A stretch of DNA of 50,458 nucleotides from DASRPD01 sp035646535 (GTDB lineage Bacteria > Actinomycetota > Acidimicrobiia > IMCC26256 > JANYLB01): positions 1 through 50,458 of the forward strand of contig DASRPD010000036.1 in the NCBI GenBank assembly GCA_035646535.1. The letters run 5' to 3'. Shown in pieces: positions 1 to 7,822 of the stretch (position 1 is its first letter; each line of letters begins with the position of its first letter). The notes beneath the pieces are model-generated. The model was not told the origin of the DNA. It was given only the letters and a program-made list of their open reading frames with translations, and did no database searches. The position numbers and the translations under genes were made by a program.

Positions 1-378
1 GCCCTTGCCGAATCGGCTCACGCATTCGACTCCTGCGGCGATGAACGCGTCGCCCTCCCCCGCCTTGATCGCGTGGGCGGCCATCCGGATGGTCTGCAGC
101 GACGAGGAGCAGTACCGGTTCACCGTCGTGCCCGGCACATCCGGGAGCCCGGCCTGGATGCTCACGACCCGGGCAAGGTTGTAGCCCTGCTCCCCCGCGG
201 GCTGCGCGCAGCCGATGGCGACGTCTTCGATCTCGGCCGGATCGAGAGCCGGCACCCGATCCAGCACGGCCCGGACGATCGCCGTGGCGAGATCGTCGGG
301 ACGGACATCGACGAGCGAGCCCTTGTTGGCCCGACCGATCGGGCTGCGGGCAGTGGCGACGATGACGGCTTCGGGCAT
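1..378 (-). CDS. Acetyl-CoA acetyltransferase (thiolase), N-terminal part, cut by window edge
   Basis: The first 126 codons of a thiolase are visible; the rest lies beyond the left edge. Thiolases cleave 3-ketoacyl-CoA with CoA (or condense acyl-CoAs) in the cytoplasm, the last step of beta-oxidation. The N-terminus MPEAVIVATARSPIG is typical, and VNRYCSSSLQ places the nucleophilic Cys at residue 90, as in FadA-type enzymes. The ATG at 378 is preceded by an AAGGA Shine-Dalgarno sequence 7 nt upstream. It is transcribed away from the small membrane protein at 532, and I see no regulon operator in between. Family assignment is firm; substrate is unknown. The second catalytic Cys and the His are outside the window. 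Confidence 0.93.
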   Translation of the reverse strand, partial: MPEAVIVATARSPIGRANKGSLVDVRPDDLATAIVRAVLDRVPALDPAEIEDVAIGCAQPAGEQGYNLARVVSIQAGLPDVPGTTVNRYCSSSLQTIRMAAHAIKAGEGDAFIAAGVECVSRFGKG

Positions 379-518
379 CTCGGATCCTTCTGTCGGGCGG
401 TGGGCTCCTGGGGGTTGCACAGTCGGTCAGGGAGCTGCCGGGCTCTGGCTTATCAGGCTCCCCCGGCGGTTGGTCTACCCAGGCGGCCGCGCCTTCCCAG
501 CCGAGACGTGCGGGTCGC

Positions 519-524
519 TACCAT
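519..524 (+). promoter_or_regulatory. Leaderless -10 box (TACCAT)
   Basis: TACCAT lies 7 nt before the ATG at 532, with no Shine-Dalgarno sequence between, so transcription probably starts at or next to the start codon. Confidence 0.55.
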
Positions 525-531
525 CGTGGGC

Positions 532-816
532 ATGCGTGGCGCCGCCCTCCGCAGCCGACCGGCTCCCAGATTCCAGGCCATCGACGAGACCGTGGACTTG
601 GTCGTCGTCGACCTGGACGATCCCGGCGAGGTGCTCGCGTCCGCCCCGGCCACCCGACGCCGGTACTTCGAGGACCACTACGCGGAGCTTCCGTTCGGTC
701 TCGGTACCGTGCCGCGTCGCCTCGACCCCGACGAGTCGTTCTGGACCCGCCCCGGTTCCATCGCCTGGATCGCCCTCGCGCTCCTCGGCCTCCTGGTGGC
801 TGGCTCAGGCCATTAG
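532..816 (+). CDS. Small protein with C-terminal membrane anchor, function unknown
   Basis: This 94-residue protein has a polar N-terminal part of about 70 residues and a single hydrophobic C-terminal segment (IAWIALALLGLLVAG, about residues 76-91), so it is probably tail-anchored. The start ATG is chosen because a TACCAT -10 box sits 7 nt upstream (leaderless promoter) and because the frame upstream of it is arginine-rich noise. The segment ETVDLVVVDLDDPGE looks like ordinary folded coding sequence. I recognise no family. It stands alone between the thiolase (opposite strand) and the methyltransferase. A real gene is likely; its function cannot be stated. Confidence 0.6.
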   Translation: MRGAALRSRPAPRFQAIDETVDLVVVDLDDPGEVLASAPATRRRYFEDHYAELPFGLGTVPRRLDPDESFWTRPGSIAWIALALLGLLVAGSGH

Positions 817-897
817 GAAAGGCCGCGAACACCCTCGAGATCGATTGCTGTGGCGATCCGATAGGTTTGAGGCTCCACGAGCCCCGAGGACCCGCCT

Positions 898-1671
898 ATG
901 AAGCGCAACCGCATCCAGTTCCCCCACACCGGCACCGAGCGCCTGGACCAAGATGAGGTCCATTTCTTCCTGCACGAGGAAGGCGGTCCGAGGCGGATCC
1001 GATTCCACGACTACGACGTCATCTACCAGCACCCCGGGCTCTACGAGCAGATCTTCTACGACCGCCTCAAGTGCGAGTCACCGGCGAAGGTGGCCAGCAT
1101 TCTCAAATCGGCGGTGGAACGGTCCGGTGGGCACGCCAGCCCGCTGCGGGTCCTCGACCTCGGTGCCGGCAACGGCATCATGGGCGAGGAGTTGCGCCGG
1201 GCCGGCGTGTCCCGGCTGGTCGGCGCCGACCTCATCCCCGAGGCCCACGCCGCCTACCTCCGGGATCGCCCGGGGGTCTACGACGACTACCTGGTCTGCG
1301 ACTTCGCCAACATCGACGAGGACACCCGGACCGAGCTGAAGTCGTGGAGTCTGGACTGTCTCACGACCGTCGCCGCGCTGGGCTTCGGCGACATCCCACC
1401 CCGGGCATTCATCAACGCCTTCAACCTGATCCAGCCCGGGGGATGGATCGCCTTCAACATCAAGGACACGTTCCTCGATCAGCGCGAGAGCACCGAGTTC
1501 TCCCGCACCGTCCGGGAGCTGGTGTTCACCGATTACCTGGAGATCCACCACCTCGAGCGCTACCGGCACCGGCTCTCCATCGATGGAGAACCCATCTACT
1601 ACTACGCGATCGCCGGCAGGAAGACGGCCGACGTCCCCATCGACCTCTTCGTCGGCGCCGACGGCTCGTAG
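898..1671 (+). CDS. Class I SAM-dependent methyltransferase
   Basis: A 257-residue cytosolic protein with SAM-binding motif I, VLDLGAGNG, at residues 85-93, followed by an acidic strand end (VGADLIP) and a later LIQPGGWIAFNIKDT segment typical of the Rossmann methyltransferase strand 5 region. The substrate is unknown: the N-terminal 80 residues carry no recognisable specificity domain. The ATG at 898 has a GAGGA sequence 7 nt upstream and a TAGGTT -10 box at 862-867, so this transcript has a short leader. It does not appear to be in an operon with either neighbour; the next gene is on the opposite strand, ending 181 bp away. Confidence 0.85.
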   Translation: MKRNRIQFPHTGTERLDQDEVHFFLHEEGGPRRIRFHDYDVIYQHPGLYEQIFYDRLKCESPAKVASILKSAVERSGGHASPLRVLDLGAGNGIMGEELRRAGVSRLVGADLIPEAHAAYLRDRPGVYDDYLVCDFANIDEDTRTELKSWSLDCLTTVAALGFGDIPPRAFINAFNLIQPGGWIAFNIKDTFLDQRESTEFSRTVRELVFTDYLEIHHLERYRHRLSIDGEPIYYYAIAGRKTADVPIDLFVGADGS

Positions 1672-1793
1672 ACGAGCGGCACCGGCGAGCCCTCGTTCCG
1701 CATCGGACGTCAACGGCGTGGCGCCGGCGACATCCTCACACCCCACACACGCACGAGGACTCGATCAGGTCGCGATCGGATTGCTGCTGCCGG

Positions 1794-1848
1794 GGCGGTC
1801 CGTCCCACGCGGTCGGGCCGCCGCGGGCGGGACGCGGGTGGGACCGCC
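1794..1848. terminator. Possible inverted-repeat terminator between convergent genes
   Basis: GGCGGTCC (1794-1801) and GGACCGCC (1841-1848) can pair across a GC-rich loop, between the 3' ends of the methyltransferase and the minus-strand SDR. There is no T-run, so this is a weak call. Confidence 0.3.
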
Positions 1849-1852
1849 GAAC

Positions 1853-2635
1853 CTAGGCGGGCATGGAGGCGCCACCGTCGACGCAGAGGGTCTGGCCGGT
1901 GACCAGGCGAGCATCGTCGGAGGCGAAGAACACCGCCGTACCGGTCAGGTCTTCGGGCTCCAGCTTCTGCTTCATAGCGGACATGAGCTCGGGGATCATG
2001 TCGATGAACTCCCCCGGCACGATCTTCTTCGTCGCCTCGGTCATGGTCACCCCCGGAGCGATGCAGTTCACGGTGATGTTGTACGGCCCGAGCTGGCCGG
2101 CCAGGAACTTCGTGAGCCCGATGATCCCCCACTTGGTCTGGCTGTAGCTGAACGCGCCGACCTCGTGGAAGTCCCCCGCACCCATCGGCATGTTGTACAT
2201 GTACGCCGCACCCGACGACTGGTTGATGATGCGCCCACCCCCGCCCTTCACCATCACGGGAGCGCACGCCCGCGCCATGAGCCAGGCTCCGTGCAGGTTC
2301 ACGGCGAAGACCGTCTTCAGGTACTCGAAGTCGTTGTTGGCGTTGTCGATGTCGTAGTAGAGCGCGGCGTTGTTGATGAGGATGTCGATCGTGCCGAGCT
2401 GCTCGACGACCGCAGCGGCACACGCGTTGGCCGACTCCTCGTTGGCGATGTCGGTCTTGACGAACGTCGCATCGCCCTTGCCGTCGAGCTGGGTCATCGC
2501 GGACGCGGCCCGGTCGTCGTTGAGCTCGGCCACCACGACCTTGGCACCCTCGGCGAGGAAACGCTCGGCGTAGGCCAAACCGATTCCCTGGCCCGCCCCG
2601 GTGATGATCGCCACCTTGTCGTGTAATCGCCCCAC
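1853..2635 (-). CDS. Short-chain dehydrogenase/reductase (SDR)
   Basis: A classical NAD(P)-dependent oxidoreductase of 260 residues acting on a hydroxyl/keto group, probably on an acyl-CoA or alcohol intermediate. The cofactor motif TGAGQGIG is at 12-19, NNA at 88-90, the catalytic Ser at 140/141 and YSQTK (Tyr164, Lys168) in the usual positions; the C-terminus TGQTLCVDGG is the normal SDR end. The start is GTG at 2635, with GGGAG about 8 nt upstream; the frame continues upstream without SDR-like sequence. It lies 23 bp downstream of the MaoC-type gene on the same strand, so the two are probably co-transcribed and may act in sequence on one substrate. Exact substrate unknown. Confidence 0.9.
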   Translation of the reverse strand: MGRLHDKVAIITGAGQGIGLAYAERFLAEGAKVVVAELNDDRAASAMTQLDGKGDATFVKTDIANEESANACAAAVVEQLGTIDILINNAALYYDIDNANNDFEYLKTVFAVNLHGAWLMARACAPVMVKGGGGRIINQSSGAAYMYNMPMGAGDFHEVGAFSYSQTKWGIIGLTKFLAGQLGPYNITVNCIAPGVTMTEATKKIVPGEFIDMIPELMSAMKQKLEPEDLTGTAVFFASDDARLVTGQTLCVDGGASMPA

Positions 2636-2658
2636 AGTGTTGCTCCCGGTGTTGTGGC

Positions 2659-3159
2659 CTACTTGGGTAGGCGCGCGATCAGGTTGAACGTCTCGGTAAC
2701 AACGGGATCGCCCGTCGCCGCCTCGGTCCACTCGGTCTCCACGACCACGAACGTCATCGTGGCCGCGTCGGTCTCCTTCTCGTAGACGTCTCGTACCACG
2801 CCCCGCCCGTCGAGCACCATCCCGACCTCGACGGGCCGGTGATAGGTGAAGCCCTGCTCGCCGTGGAGCACGAGCGCGCCTTGGCCGAAGAGCTCACCCA
2901 TCACCGCGTGCATCGGGTTCTCCCCGTCAGTGGGATCGGGCGGCTGGTCTTCGGCGGCCGTCGCCCAGTACGGCAGGGCAAAGGTGAACGTCGGCGGTGC
3001 CGGGACGTTGCCGCACCCCGCGGCACGCGCGGCGTCCGCGTTCGAGTACACGGGGTCGTCATTGCCGAGCGCGGCCGCGAACTTGGCGATCGGCCCGCGC
3101 TCCACGGTGGCGCGAACGGCGCTCGTCGGCTTACCGATGATGCTCCGATCGACCGCCAT
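2659..3159 (-). CDS. MaoC-like FAS1-type dehydratase domain protein
   Basis: A 166-residue hot-dog fold protein. The N-terminal RATVERGPIAKFAAALGNDDPVY and the PAPPTFTFALPYW segment are characteristic of the N-terminal MaoC dehydratase family (HadA-like and FAS1-type dehydratases). Such proteins hydrate or dehydrate enoyl/hydroxyacyl thioesters, often as heterodimers with a second MaoC subunit that carries the catalytic Asp/His. A possible partner is the MaoC at 43553, which has that motif, but it is 40 kb away. The ATG at 3159 follows a strong GGGAGG sequence. It is divergent from the SDR at 3305; the operator at 3262-3277 lies in the shared 145-bp gap. It probably forms an operon with the SDR downstream. 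Confidence 0.83.
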   Translation of the reverse strand: MAVDRSIIGKPTSAVRATVERGPIAKFAAALGNDDPVYSNADAARAAGCGNVPAPPTFTFALPYWATAAEDQPPDPTDGENPMHAVMGELFGQGALVLHGEQGFTYHRPVEVGMVLDGRGVVRDVYEKETDAATMTFVVVETEWTEAATGDPVVTETFNLIARLPK

Positions 3160-3257
3160 CGCATCCCCTCCCGCACACCGGACCGGTCGCCTGACGCGCC
3201 GGTTGTCACTCCGCCATCCTGCGCCCCGCACCTTGGCGTGCCGCGGGGAGCGCCGAC

Positions 3258-3277
3258 TACGGTGACGCCGACGTCAG
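3258..3277 (+). promoter_or_regulatory. -10 box TACGGT plus TetR-type operator GTGAC-N6-GTCAG
   Basis: The -10 hexamer is 3258-3263 and the operator is 3262-3277 (GTGACGCCGACGTCAG), overlapping it by two bases. This covers the expected transcription start of the SDR at 3305. It is one of eight copies in the window, with the same geometry as the site at 36127. Confidence 0.8.
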
Positions 3278-3304
3278 TTTTCATTCCCCGGGAGGAACGC
3301 GCAA

Positions 3305-4240
3305 ATGGGCATGCTCGACGGCAAGGTCGCGATTGTCACGGGATCCGGCAACGGCGTCGGTCGCGGCGAGGCCATCATGCTCGCCGATCAGGGCGCCAAG
3401 GTCGTCGTCAACGACCTCGGCACGTCGGTGAGTGGCGACGGCGCCGATGAGAAGGTCGCGGACCAGGTCGTCGAGGTGATCAAGGGCCGGGGGGGCGAGG
3501 CGGTCTCGAACGGCGACAGCGTCGCCGACTTCGACGGCGCCAAGAACATCATCAACACGGCGATCGAGGCGTTCGGGCGGCTCGACGTGCTCGTCAACAA
3601 CGCGGGTGTGCTGCGGGACAAGATGATGTTCTCGATGGCGCCGGAAGACTTCGACGCCGTCATCAAGGTCCACATGTACGGGACCTTCAACACGATGCGT
3701 CACGCGTCCGAGTATTGGCGGAGCGAGTCGAAGGCCGGCCGTCAGCCGTCGGCGTCGATCGTGAACACCGTCTCCAGCGCCGGATTGCAGGGCCAGGCGA
3801 GCCAGATCAACTACGGCGCGGCCAAGGCGGGCATCGCCGCGATGACGGTTATCGCCAGCCTGGAGCTCACGCGCTACGGCGTGCGCGCCAACTGCGTGGG
3901 CCCCGGCGGGTTCACCCGAATGGTCGGCCAGGCCAGGAAGGACATCACGATCCGCCACCCCGAGGAGTACACCGAGTTCGACAGGATGAACCCGGCCAAC
4001 TCCTCACCCGCGGTGGCGTGGCTCGCGTCCGACGCCTCGAAGCCGGTCACCGGCCAGGTCGTGCGCATGGTCGGCAACTCGCTGTGCGTCTACAAGCCAT
4101 GGGAGATGGGCGAGGAGTTCTTCTCGACCGACGAGGACGGCAACCCCACCCAGTGGGACCCGGCCCGCGTCGGTCACACCCTCGGCCGCTATCACTTCAA
4201 CTGGGCCAACCCCGGCATCGACGCGCAGGGCCGCAAGTAG
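3305..4240 (+). CDS. SDR family oxidoreductase with C-terminal extension
   Basis: 311 residues, with TGSGNGVG at 12-19, NNAG at 99-102, Ser157/158 and Tyr170-x3-Lys174. The N-terminal half resembles the 3-hydroxyacyl-CoA dehydrogenase type of SDR found in multifunctional beta-oxidation enzymes (long VVVNDLGTS strand, LRDKMMFSM region). About 50 extra residues follow the core (KPWEMGEEFFSTDEDGNP onward), a feature shared with the SDRs at 19423 and 42621. It probably oxidises a 3-hydroxyacyl-CoA. GGGAGGA lies 8 nt before the ATG. Expression is probably controlled by the operator at 3262-3277. The next gene downstream is the thiolase homologue, separated by a strong hairpin. Confidence 0.9.
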   Translation: MGMLDGKVAIVTGSGNGVGRGEAIMLADQGAKVVVNDLGTSVSGDGADEKVADQVVEVIKGRGGEAVSNGDSVADFDGAKNIINTAIEAFGRLDVLVNNAGVLRDKMMFSMAPEDFDAVIKVHMYGTFNTMRHASEYWRSESKAGRQPSASIVNTVSSAGLQGQASQINYGAAKAGIAAMTVIASLELTRYGVRANCVGPGGFTRMVGQARKDITIRHPEEYTEFDRMNPANSSPAVAWLASDASKPVTGQVVRMVGNSLCVYKPWEMGEEFFSTDEDGNPTQWDPARVGHTLGRYHFNWANPGIDAQGRK

Positions 4241-4250
4241 TCGCCCCCTT

Positions 4251-4303
4251 GCCTTCCGGTCAGGTCTGGCGTCGCTGCGCAACGCAGAACCTGACCGGAA
4301 GGC
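4251..4303. terminator. Perfect 15-bp inverted repeat hairpin between SDR and thiolase homologue
   Basis: Arms 4251-4265 (GCCTTCCGGTCAGGT) and 4289-4303 are exact reverse complements, enclosing 23 nt that contain a second small stem (CTGCG 4275-4279 with CGCAG 4283-4287). It starts 11 bp after the SDR stop. There is no T-run, so it may be an actinobacterial I-shaped terminator, an mRNA-stability element or an attenuator for the downstream gene. Confidence 0.65.
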
Positions 4304-4331
4304 CGGGGCGAACGTGACGAAACGGAGCGTT

Positions 4332-5477
4332 GTGAGCAGGAGAGTCGCGATCGTCGGTGCCGCGCTGAGTGACTGCGGACGCGTCGACACGAAGTCACCG
4401 TTCGAGCTGCACTACCAGGCTGCGAGCCGCGCCATCGCGGATGCCGGGCTCACCAAGGCCGACATCGACGGCTTTGCGTCCAACGGCATGGGACTGCTCG
4501 CGCCAATCGAGGTCTCGGAGTACCTCGGCATCTTCCCGACGTGGGTCGACGGCACGGGCGTGGGTGGCAGCACGTGGGAGTTCATGGTCGAACACGCCAC
4601 CGCCGCGATACAAGCCGGCCACGCCGAGGTCGTGGTCCTGGTGTACGGCAGCACCACTCGATCCGACCTCAAGGCGAAGCGGCGGAGCGCGAACCTCGCG
4701 TTCGGGGCGCGTGGTCCGGTGCAGTTCGACGTTCCGTTCGGCCACACGGTGATCGCGAAGTACGCCATGGCGACCCGCCGGCACATGGTCGAGTTCGGCA
4801 CGAGCCTCGAACAGCTCGCCGAGGTCGCGGTGTCGTCGCGCTACAACGCCGGTTTCAATCCCGACGCGTACTACCGCGATCCAATCACGATCGAAGACGT
4901 CCTCAGCGCAAAGATGATCGCCGATCCCCTGTCGAAGCTTCAGTGCTGCATCCGCTCCGACGGCGGCGGCGCCATCGTGCTGACCTCCGAGGAGCGGGCC
5001 CGGGACCTGCCGAGCACGCCGATCTGGGTGCTGGGAACGGGCGAGGCGACGTCGCACTCGACCATGAGCCAGTGGCCCGACTTCACCGAGTCCCCCGCCA
5101 AGCAGTCGGGCGCCCTCGCGTTCGAACGTGCCGGGCTGACCCCCGCCGACGTCGACATCTGCCAGCTCTACGACGCGTTCACATCGATGGTGGTCATGAC
5201 CTTCGAGGCGCTTGGCTTCTGCGCGAAGGGCGAGGGTGGCGCGTTCGTCGAAGACGGTAGGATGCGTATCGGCGGCGCGTTGCCGACCAACACCGACGGC
5301 GGCGGCCTGTCGAGCTGCCACCCGGGCATGCGCGGGATGTTCCTCCTCGTGGAGGCAACCAAGCAGCTCCGCGGCGAGGCCGGCGAACGCCAGGTCCCCG
5401 ACGCTCGCATCGCGTGTGTCAACGGCACCGGCGGCTGGTTCAGCTCGGCCGGTACCACCCTGCTCGGCGTGGAGTGA
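4332..5477 (+). CDS. SCP-x/Ltp-type thiolase-fold protein lacking the nucleophilic Cys
   Basis: About 381 residues of thiolase fold in the lipid-transfer-protein (SCP-x) branch: RVAIVGAALSDCGR start, ERAGLTPADVDICQLYDAFT and a C-terminal CHPGMRGM histidine motif. Where true thiolases have an EN-x-CxSG motif, this protein reads GVGGSTWEF, so Ser replaces the Cys. That matches the Ltp2 aldolase group, which splits steroid side-chain beta-hydroxyacyl-CoAs with a DUF35 partner; the aldolase role here is inference. A DUF35 domain occurs at 15909-17354. I prefer the GTG at 4332, which has GGAG 4 nt upstream; GTG 4314 is the alternative. Convergent with the TetR gene. Confidence 0.85.
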   Translation: MSRRVAIVGAALSDCGRVDTKSPFELHYQAASRAIADAGLTKADIDGFASNGMGLLAPIEVSEYLGIFPTWVDGTGVGGSTWEFMVEHATAAIQAGHAEVVVLVYGSTTRSDLKAKRRSANLAFGARGPVQFDVPFGHTVIAKYAMATRRHMVEFGTSLEQLAEVAVSSRYNAGFNPDAYYRDPITIEDVLSAKMIADPLSKLQCCIRSDGGGAIVLTSEERARDLPSTPIWVLGTGEATSHSTMSQWPDFTESPAKQSGALAFERAGLTPADVDICQLYDAFTSMVVMTFEALGFCAKGEGGAFVEDGRMRIGGALPTNTDGGGLSSCHPGMRGMFLLVEATKQLRGEAGERQVPDARIACVNGTGGWFSSAGTTLLGVE

Positions 5478-5500
5478 ACCGGTGAGCGCGACCCGACGCG

Positions 5501-6169
5501 TCAGACCGTGGCGCCGAAGAAGCCGCGTTGGACGATCAGGGTGAGGGTGTCCATCGTGACGTCATCGTCCAGATCCAGGTTGCGTGACGACACCGCGTAG
5601 TTGAATCGCTCGAGCATCGCCATGAGCGCGCTCACCGAGGCGGTCGCGTCGACCGCCTGGGCCGCGCCGCTCTCCTCGATCCGTTCGGCGAGCCGGGCCG
5701 CTATCCGGGTGAACGCCTTGACACCGAGCCGCGCGACCTTGCGGTCCGCGACCTGGCCCTCCATCCACGCCCGGATCACCACGCCGTAGCGGCGGTAGAT
5801 GGCAAGGAACTCGGTGAGGAAGCCTCGAAGCCGGCTGAAATCGAGCTGACCGTCGATCACGTCGAGCGAGTTCGAGAGCTGAAAGAGCGCCTCGGCGCAG
5901 TCCACCGTGAGCGCACGGAGCAGGTCTTCCTTGTTGGCGAAGTACAGGTAGAAGGTGCCGTGCGACGTGTGTGCGGCGCGCACGATGTCATCGACCCGAG
6001 CGGCGTGGTAGCCCCGTTCGGCGAACACCTGGATGCCGGCGTCGGAGAGCCTCTGCATGGTTCGTCGGCCCTGGGCGCGCAGCTCACGGCGACGGGCGGG
6101 CGTGCCCGTGACCGGCTCTCGGTCGGACGCGCTCCGGCTCGTTCGGCGCGATCGTTTCGCCTCCGGCAC
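5501..6169 (-). CDS. TetR/AcrR family transcriptional regulator (paralogue of 44049)
   Basis: A 222-residue repressor with an N-terminal helix-turn-helix at about 36-82 (FAERGYHAARVDDIV, then TSHGTFYLYFANKE) and a C-terminal ligand-binding domain. The recognition region is identical to that of the TetR at 44049, and the two are also alike further on (IRAWMEGQV versus IRAWTEAEI), so they probably bind the same DNA motif. The basic N-terminal 35 residues are unusually long. The start is GTG 6169, preceded by GGGGG; a TAGGTT -10 box is further upstream. Unlike its paralogue it has no CTGAC-N6-GTCAG site at its own promoter. It is divergent from the acyl-CoA ligase at 6306. Confidence 0.9.
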   Translation of the reverse strand: MPEAKRSRRTSRSASDREPVTGTPARRRELRAQGRRTMQRLSDAGIQVFAERGYHAARVDDIVRAAHTSHGTFYLYFANKEDLLRALTVDCAEALFQLSNSLDVIDGQLDFSRLRGFLTEFLAIYRRYGVVIRAWMEGQVADRKVARLGVKAFTRIAARLAERIEESGAAQAVDATASVSALMAMLERFNYAVSSRNLDLDDDVTMDTLTLIVQRGFFGATV

Positions 6170-6293
6170 ATCGACCCCCGTCTCGCCGAGACGGCTCAAC
6201 CTAGCGGGTTGATCGGCCTGCGGCCCGCAGTCGGCCGGCCACCGACTACCGCACCGCCGGGCCGGGTCGGCCACCGCGGCGCGCCCGGCTCGC

Positions 6294-6299
6294 TAGGTT
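6294..6299 (+). promoter_or_regulatory. Leaderless -10 box (TAGGTT)
   Basis: TAGGTT is followed by 6 nt and the GTG at 6306, with no ribosome binding site between, supporting a leaderless start for the acyl-CoA ligase. Confidence 0.6.
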
Positions 6300-6305
6300 C
6301 CACCC

Positions 6306-7808
6306 GTGCTCCCCGCCACGGCCCGCGAGGCCGCTCGCCGTTTCGACGACCGCACCGCCTACGTCACGCCGCAAGGCTGGTCCTTGTCATACCGCGACGT
6401 CGACCGTCTCTCCGACGAGGTCGCCGTGGGCCTCGCCCGTCGCAGGGTCGGTCGCGGCGACGTCGTAGCGTTGGCACTACCGCCGGGGGCGGAGTACCTC
6501 CTCGGCTACCTCGCCGCGGCGAAGCTCGGCGCGATCACTGCGGGGGTGAACACCCGGCTCACCGCCTCAGAGCGCGGCGTCGTGATCGAGCGCGCCGACC
6601 CGCGCTTCGCGCTCACGACACCCGACACTGCGACCGACGCGTGTGCAAGCGAGGTCGTGGCGGACGCGGACGACATCTCGGGGTGTCTCGCCGGGCTGCG
6701 GGTGCCGGGCGCGGCGCCCCCGGTGATCAAAGCATCGCCGGACGACCCCGTGGCGATCGTGTTCACCTCGGGTACGACGGGCGCCCCCAAAGGCGCGCTG
6801 TACTGCCACCGGCAGCTCGCTTTCATCACCCACACCGACGTGGGCGAGGGTTGGGGCGGCGGCACACGGACGTGCGCGGGCACGTCCTTCGCCCACGTCG
6901 GTGTCATGACCAAGCTCGAAGGCAGCCTGCGGCGTGGGTCGACCACGTTCATCATGCAGCGCTGGTCGGCCGAGGAGTCACTCCGGCTGCTGGCCGCCGA
7001 ACGCATGACCAGTACCGGCGGTGTGCCAACCCAGCTCGCGCTCATGTTGCGCCATCCCGACTTCGATCGGTTCGATCTCTCGAGCGTCCAGTTCATCGTC
7101 GTGGGCGGCGGACCCGTCACCCCCGGACTCGCGGAAGAAGCCCGCGCCCGGTTCGACGCGCAGCTGGCCACCCGCTACTCGTGCACCGAGGCGGGAATCG
7201 GGCTGGGCACCGCCTTCGACGACCCGCCCGAGGACGCGATCGAGAGCGTCGGCCGACCGCATGCCGCGGTCGATCTCGCCGTCCTCGATGACGACGACCG
7301 CCCCGTCACCCCCGGCGATGTCGGCGCGGTCTGCCTCCGCTCCCCCGCGGTCATGGCGCGCTACTGGCGTGACCCCGAGGCCACCGCGGCGGCCTTCACT
7401 GCGGACGGGTTCGTACGCACCGGCGACGTCGGCTTCGTCGACGACCTCGGGCGGCTGCGGCTCGCCGGTCGCACCAAGGAGATGTACGTACGTGGCGGTT
7501 ACAACGTCTATCCCGTCGAAGTCGAAGCCGTGCTCTCGCGCGCACCCGGGGTCGCCGGTATCGCGTTGGCGCCCCGGGCCAACCCCGTCATGGGCGAGAT
7601 CGGAGTCGCGGTCGTCGTACCCACCGACCCGAACCGGCCGCCGTCGCTGGCGAGCCTGCGCGAGCACGGTCGGCGCCACCTCGCCGCCTACAAGCTCCCC
7701 GAGGCCCTCGTCGTTGCGGCCGAGCTGCCGCTCACGGCGATGGAGAAGCTCGATCGCTCGGCACTGGCACGACGAGTGAGCACCGAGCCTGACGCGGACG
7801 TCAGCTAG
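6306..7808 (+). CDS. AMP-dependent acyl-CoA synthetase/ligase
   Basis: A 500-residue ANL-superfamily enzyme that activates a carboxylic acid to its CoA thioester through an acyl-adenylate. The P-loop motif IVFTSGTTGAPKGA is at 151-164; the core ATP motif region (RYSCTEAGIG), the hinge (GRTKEMYVRGGYNVYPVEVE) and the C-terminal LTAMEKLDR with the catalytic Lys are all present, so it looks complete. Substrate (fatty acid, ring acid or steroid acid) cannot be told. The GTG start is supported by the leaderless -10 box. Its last codons overlap the operator at 7789-7804, and its TAG stop forms the start of the next promoter's -10 box. Confidence 0.93.
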   Translation: MLPATAREAARRFDDRTAYVTPQGWSLSYRDVDRLSDEVAVGLARRRVGRGDVVALALPPGAEYLLGYLAAAKLGAITAGVNTRLTASERGVVIERADPRFALTTPDTATDACASEVVADADDISGCLAGLRVPGAAPPVIKASPDDPVAIVFTSGTTGAPKGALYCHRQLAFITHTDVGEGWGGGTRTCAGTSFAHVGVMTKLEGSLRRGSTTFIMQRWSAEESLRLLAAERMTSTGGVPTQLALMLRHPDFDRFDLSSVQFIVVGGGPVTPGLAEEARARFDAQLATRYSCTEAGIGLGTAFDDPPEDAIESVGRPHAAVDLAVLDDDDRPVTPGDVGAVCLRSPAVMARYWRDPEATAAAFTADGFVRTGDVGFVDDLGRLRLAGRTKEMYVRGGYNVYPVEVEAVLSRAPGVAGIALAPRANPVMGEIGVAVVVPTDPNRPPSLASLREHGRRHLAAYKLPEALVVAAELPLTAMEKLDRSALARRVSTEPDADVS

Positions 7809-7811
7809 GGT
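7789..7811 (+). promoter_or_regulatory. Operator CTGAC-N6-GTCAG (7789-7804) with -10 box TAGGGT (7806-7811)
   Basis: CTGACGCGGACGTCAG sits inside the 3' end of the ligase gene, directly before TAGGGT, whose TAG is the ligase stop codon. Transcription would start about 5 nt before the ATG at 7823. A repressor here would block the dehydrogenase promoter independently of the ligase. Confidence 0.78.
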
Positions 7812-7822
7812 CACCGGCCGGG

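Noticed and set aside
3191..3209. CTGAC and GTCAC half-sites upstream of the MaoC-like gene
   Set aside because: The spacing is 9 rather than 6 bp, and no minus-strand -10 box adjoins it, so it was not counted as an operator.
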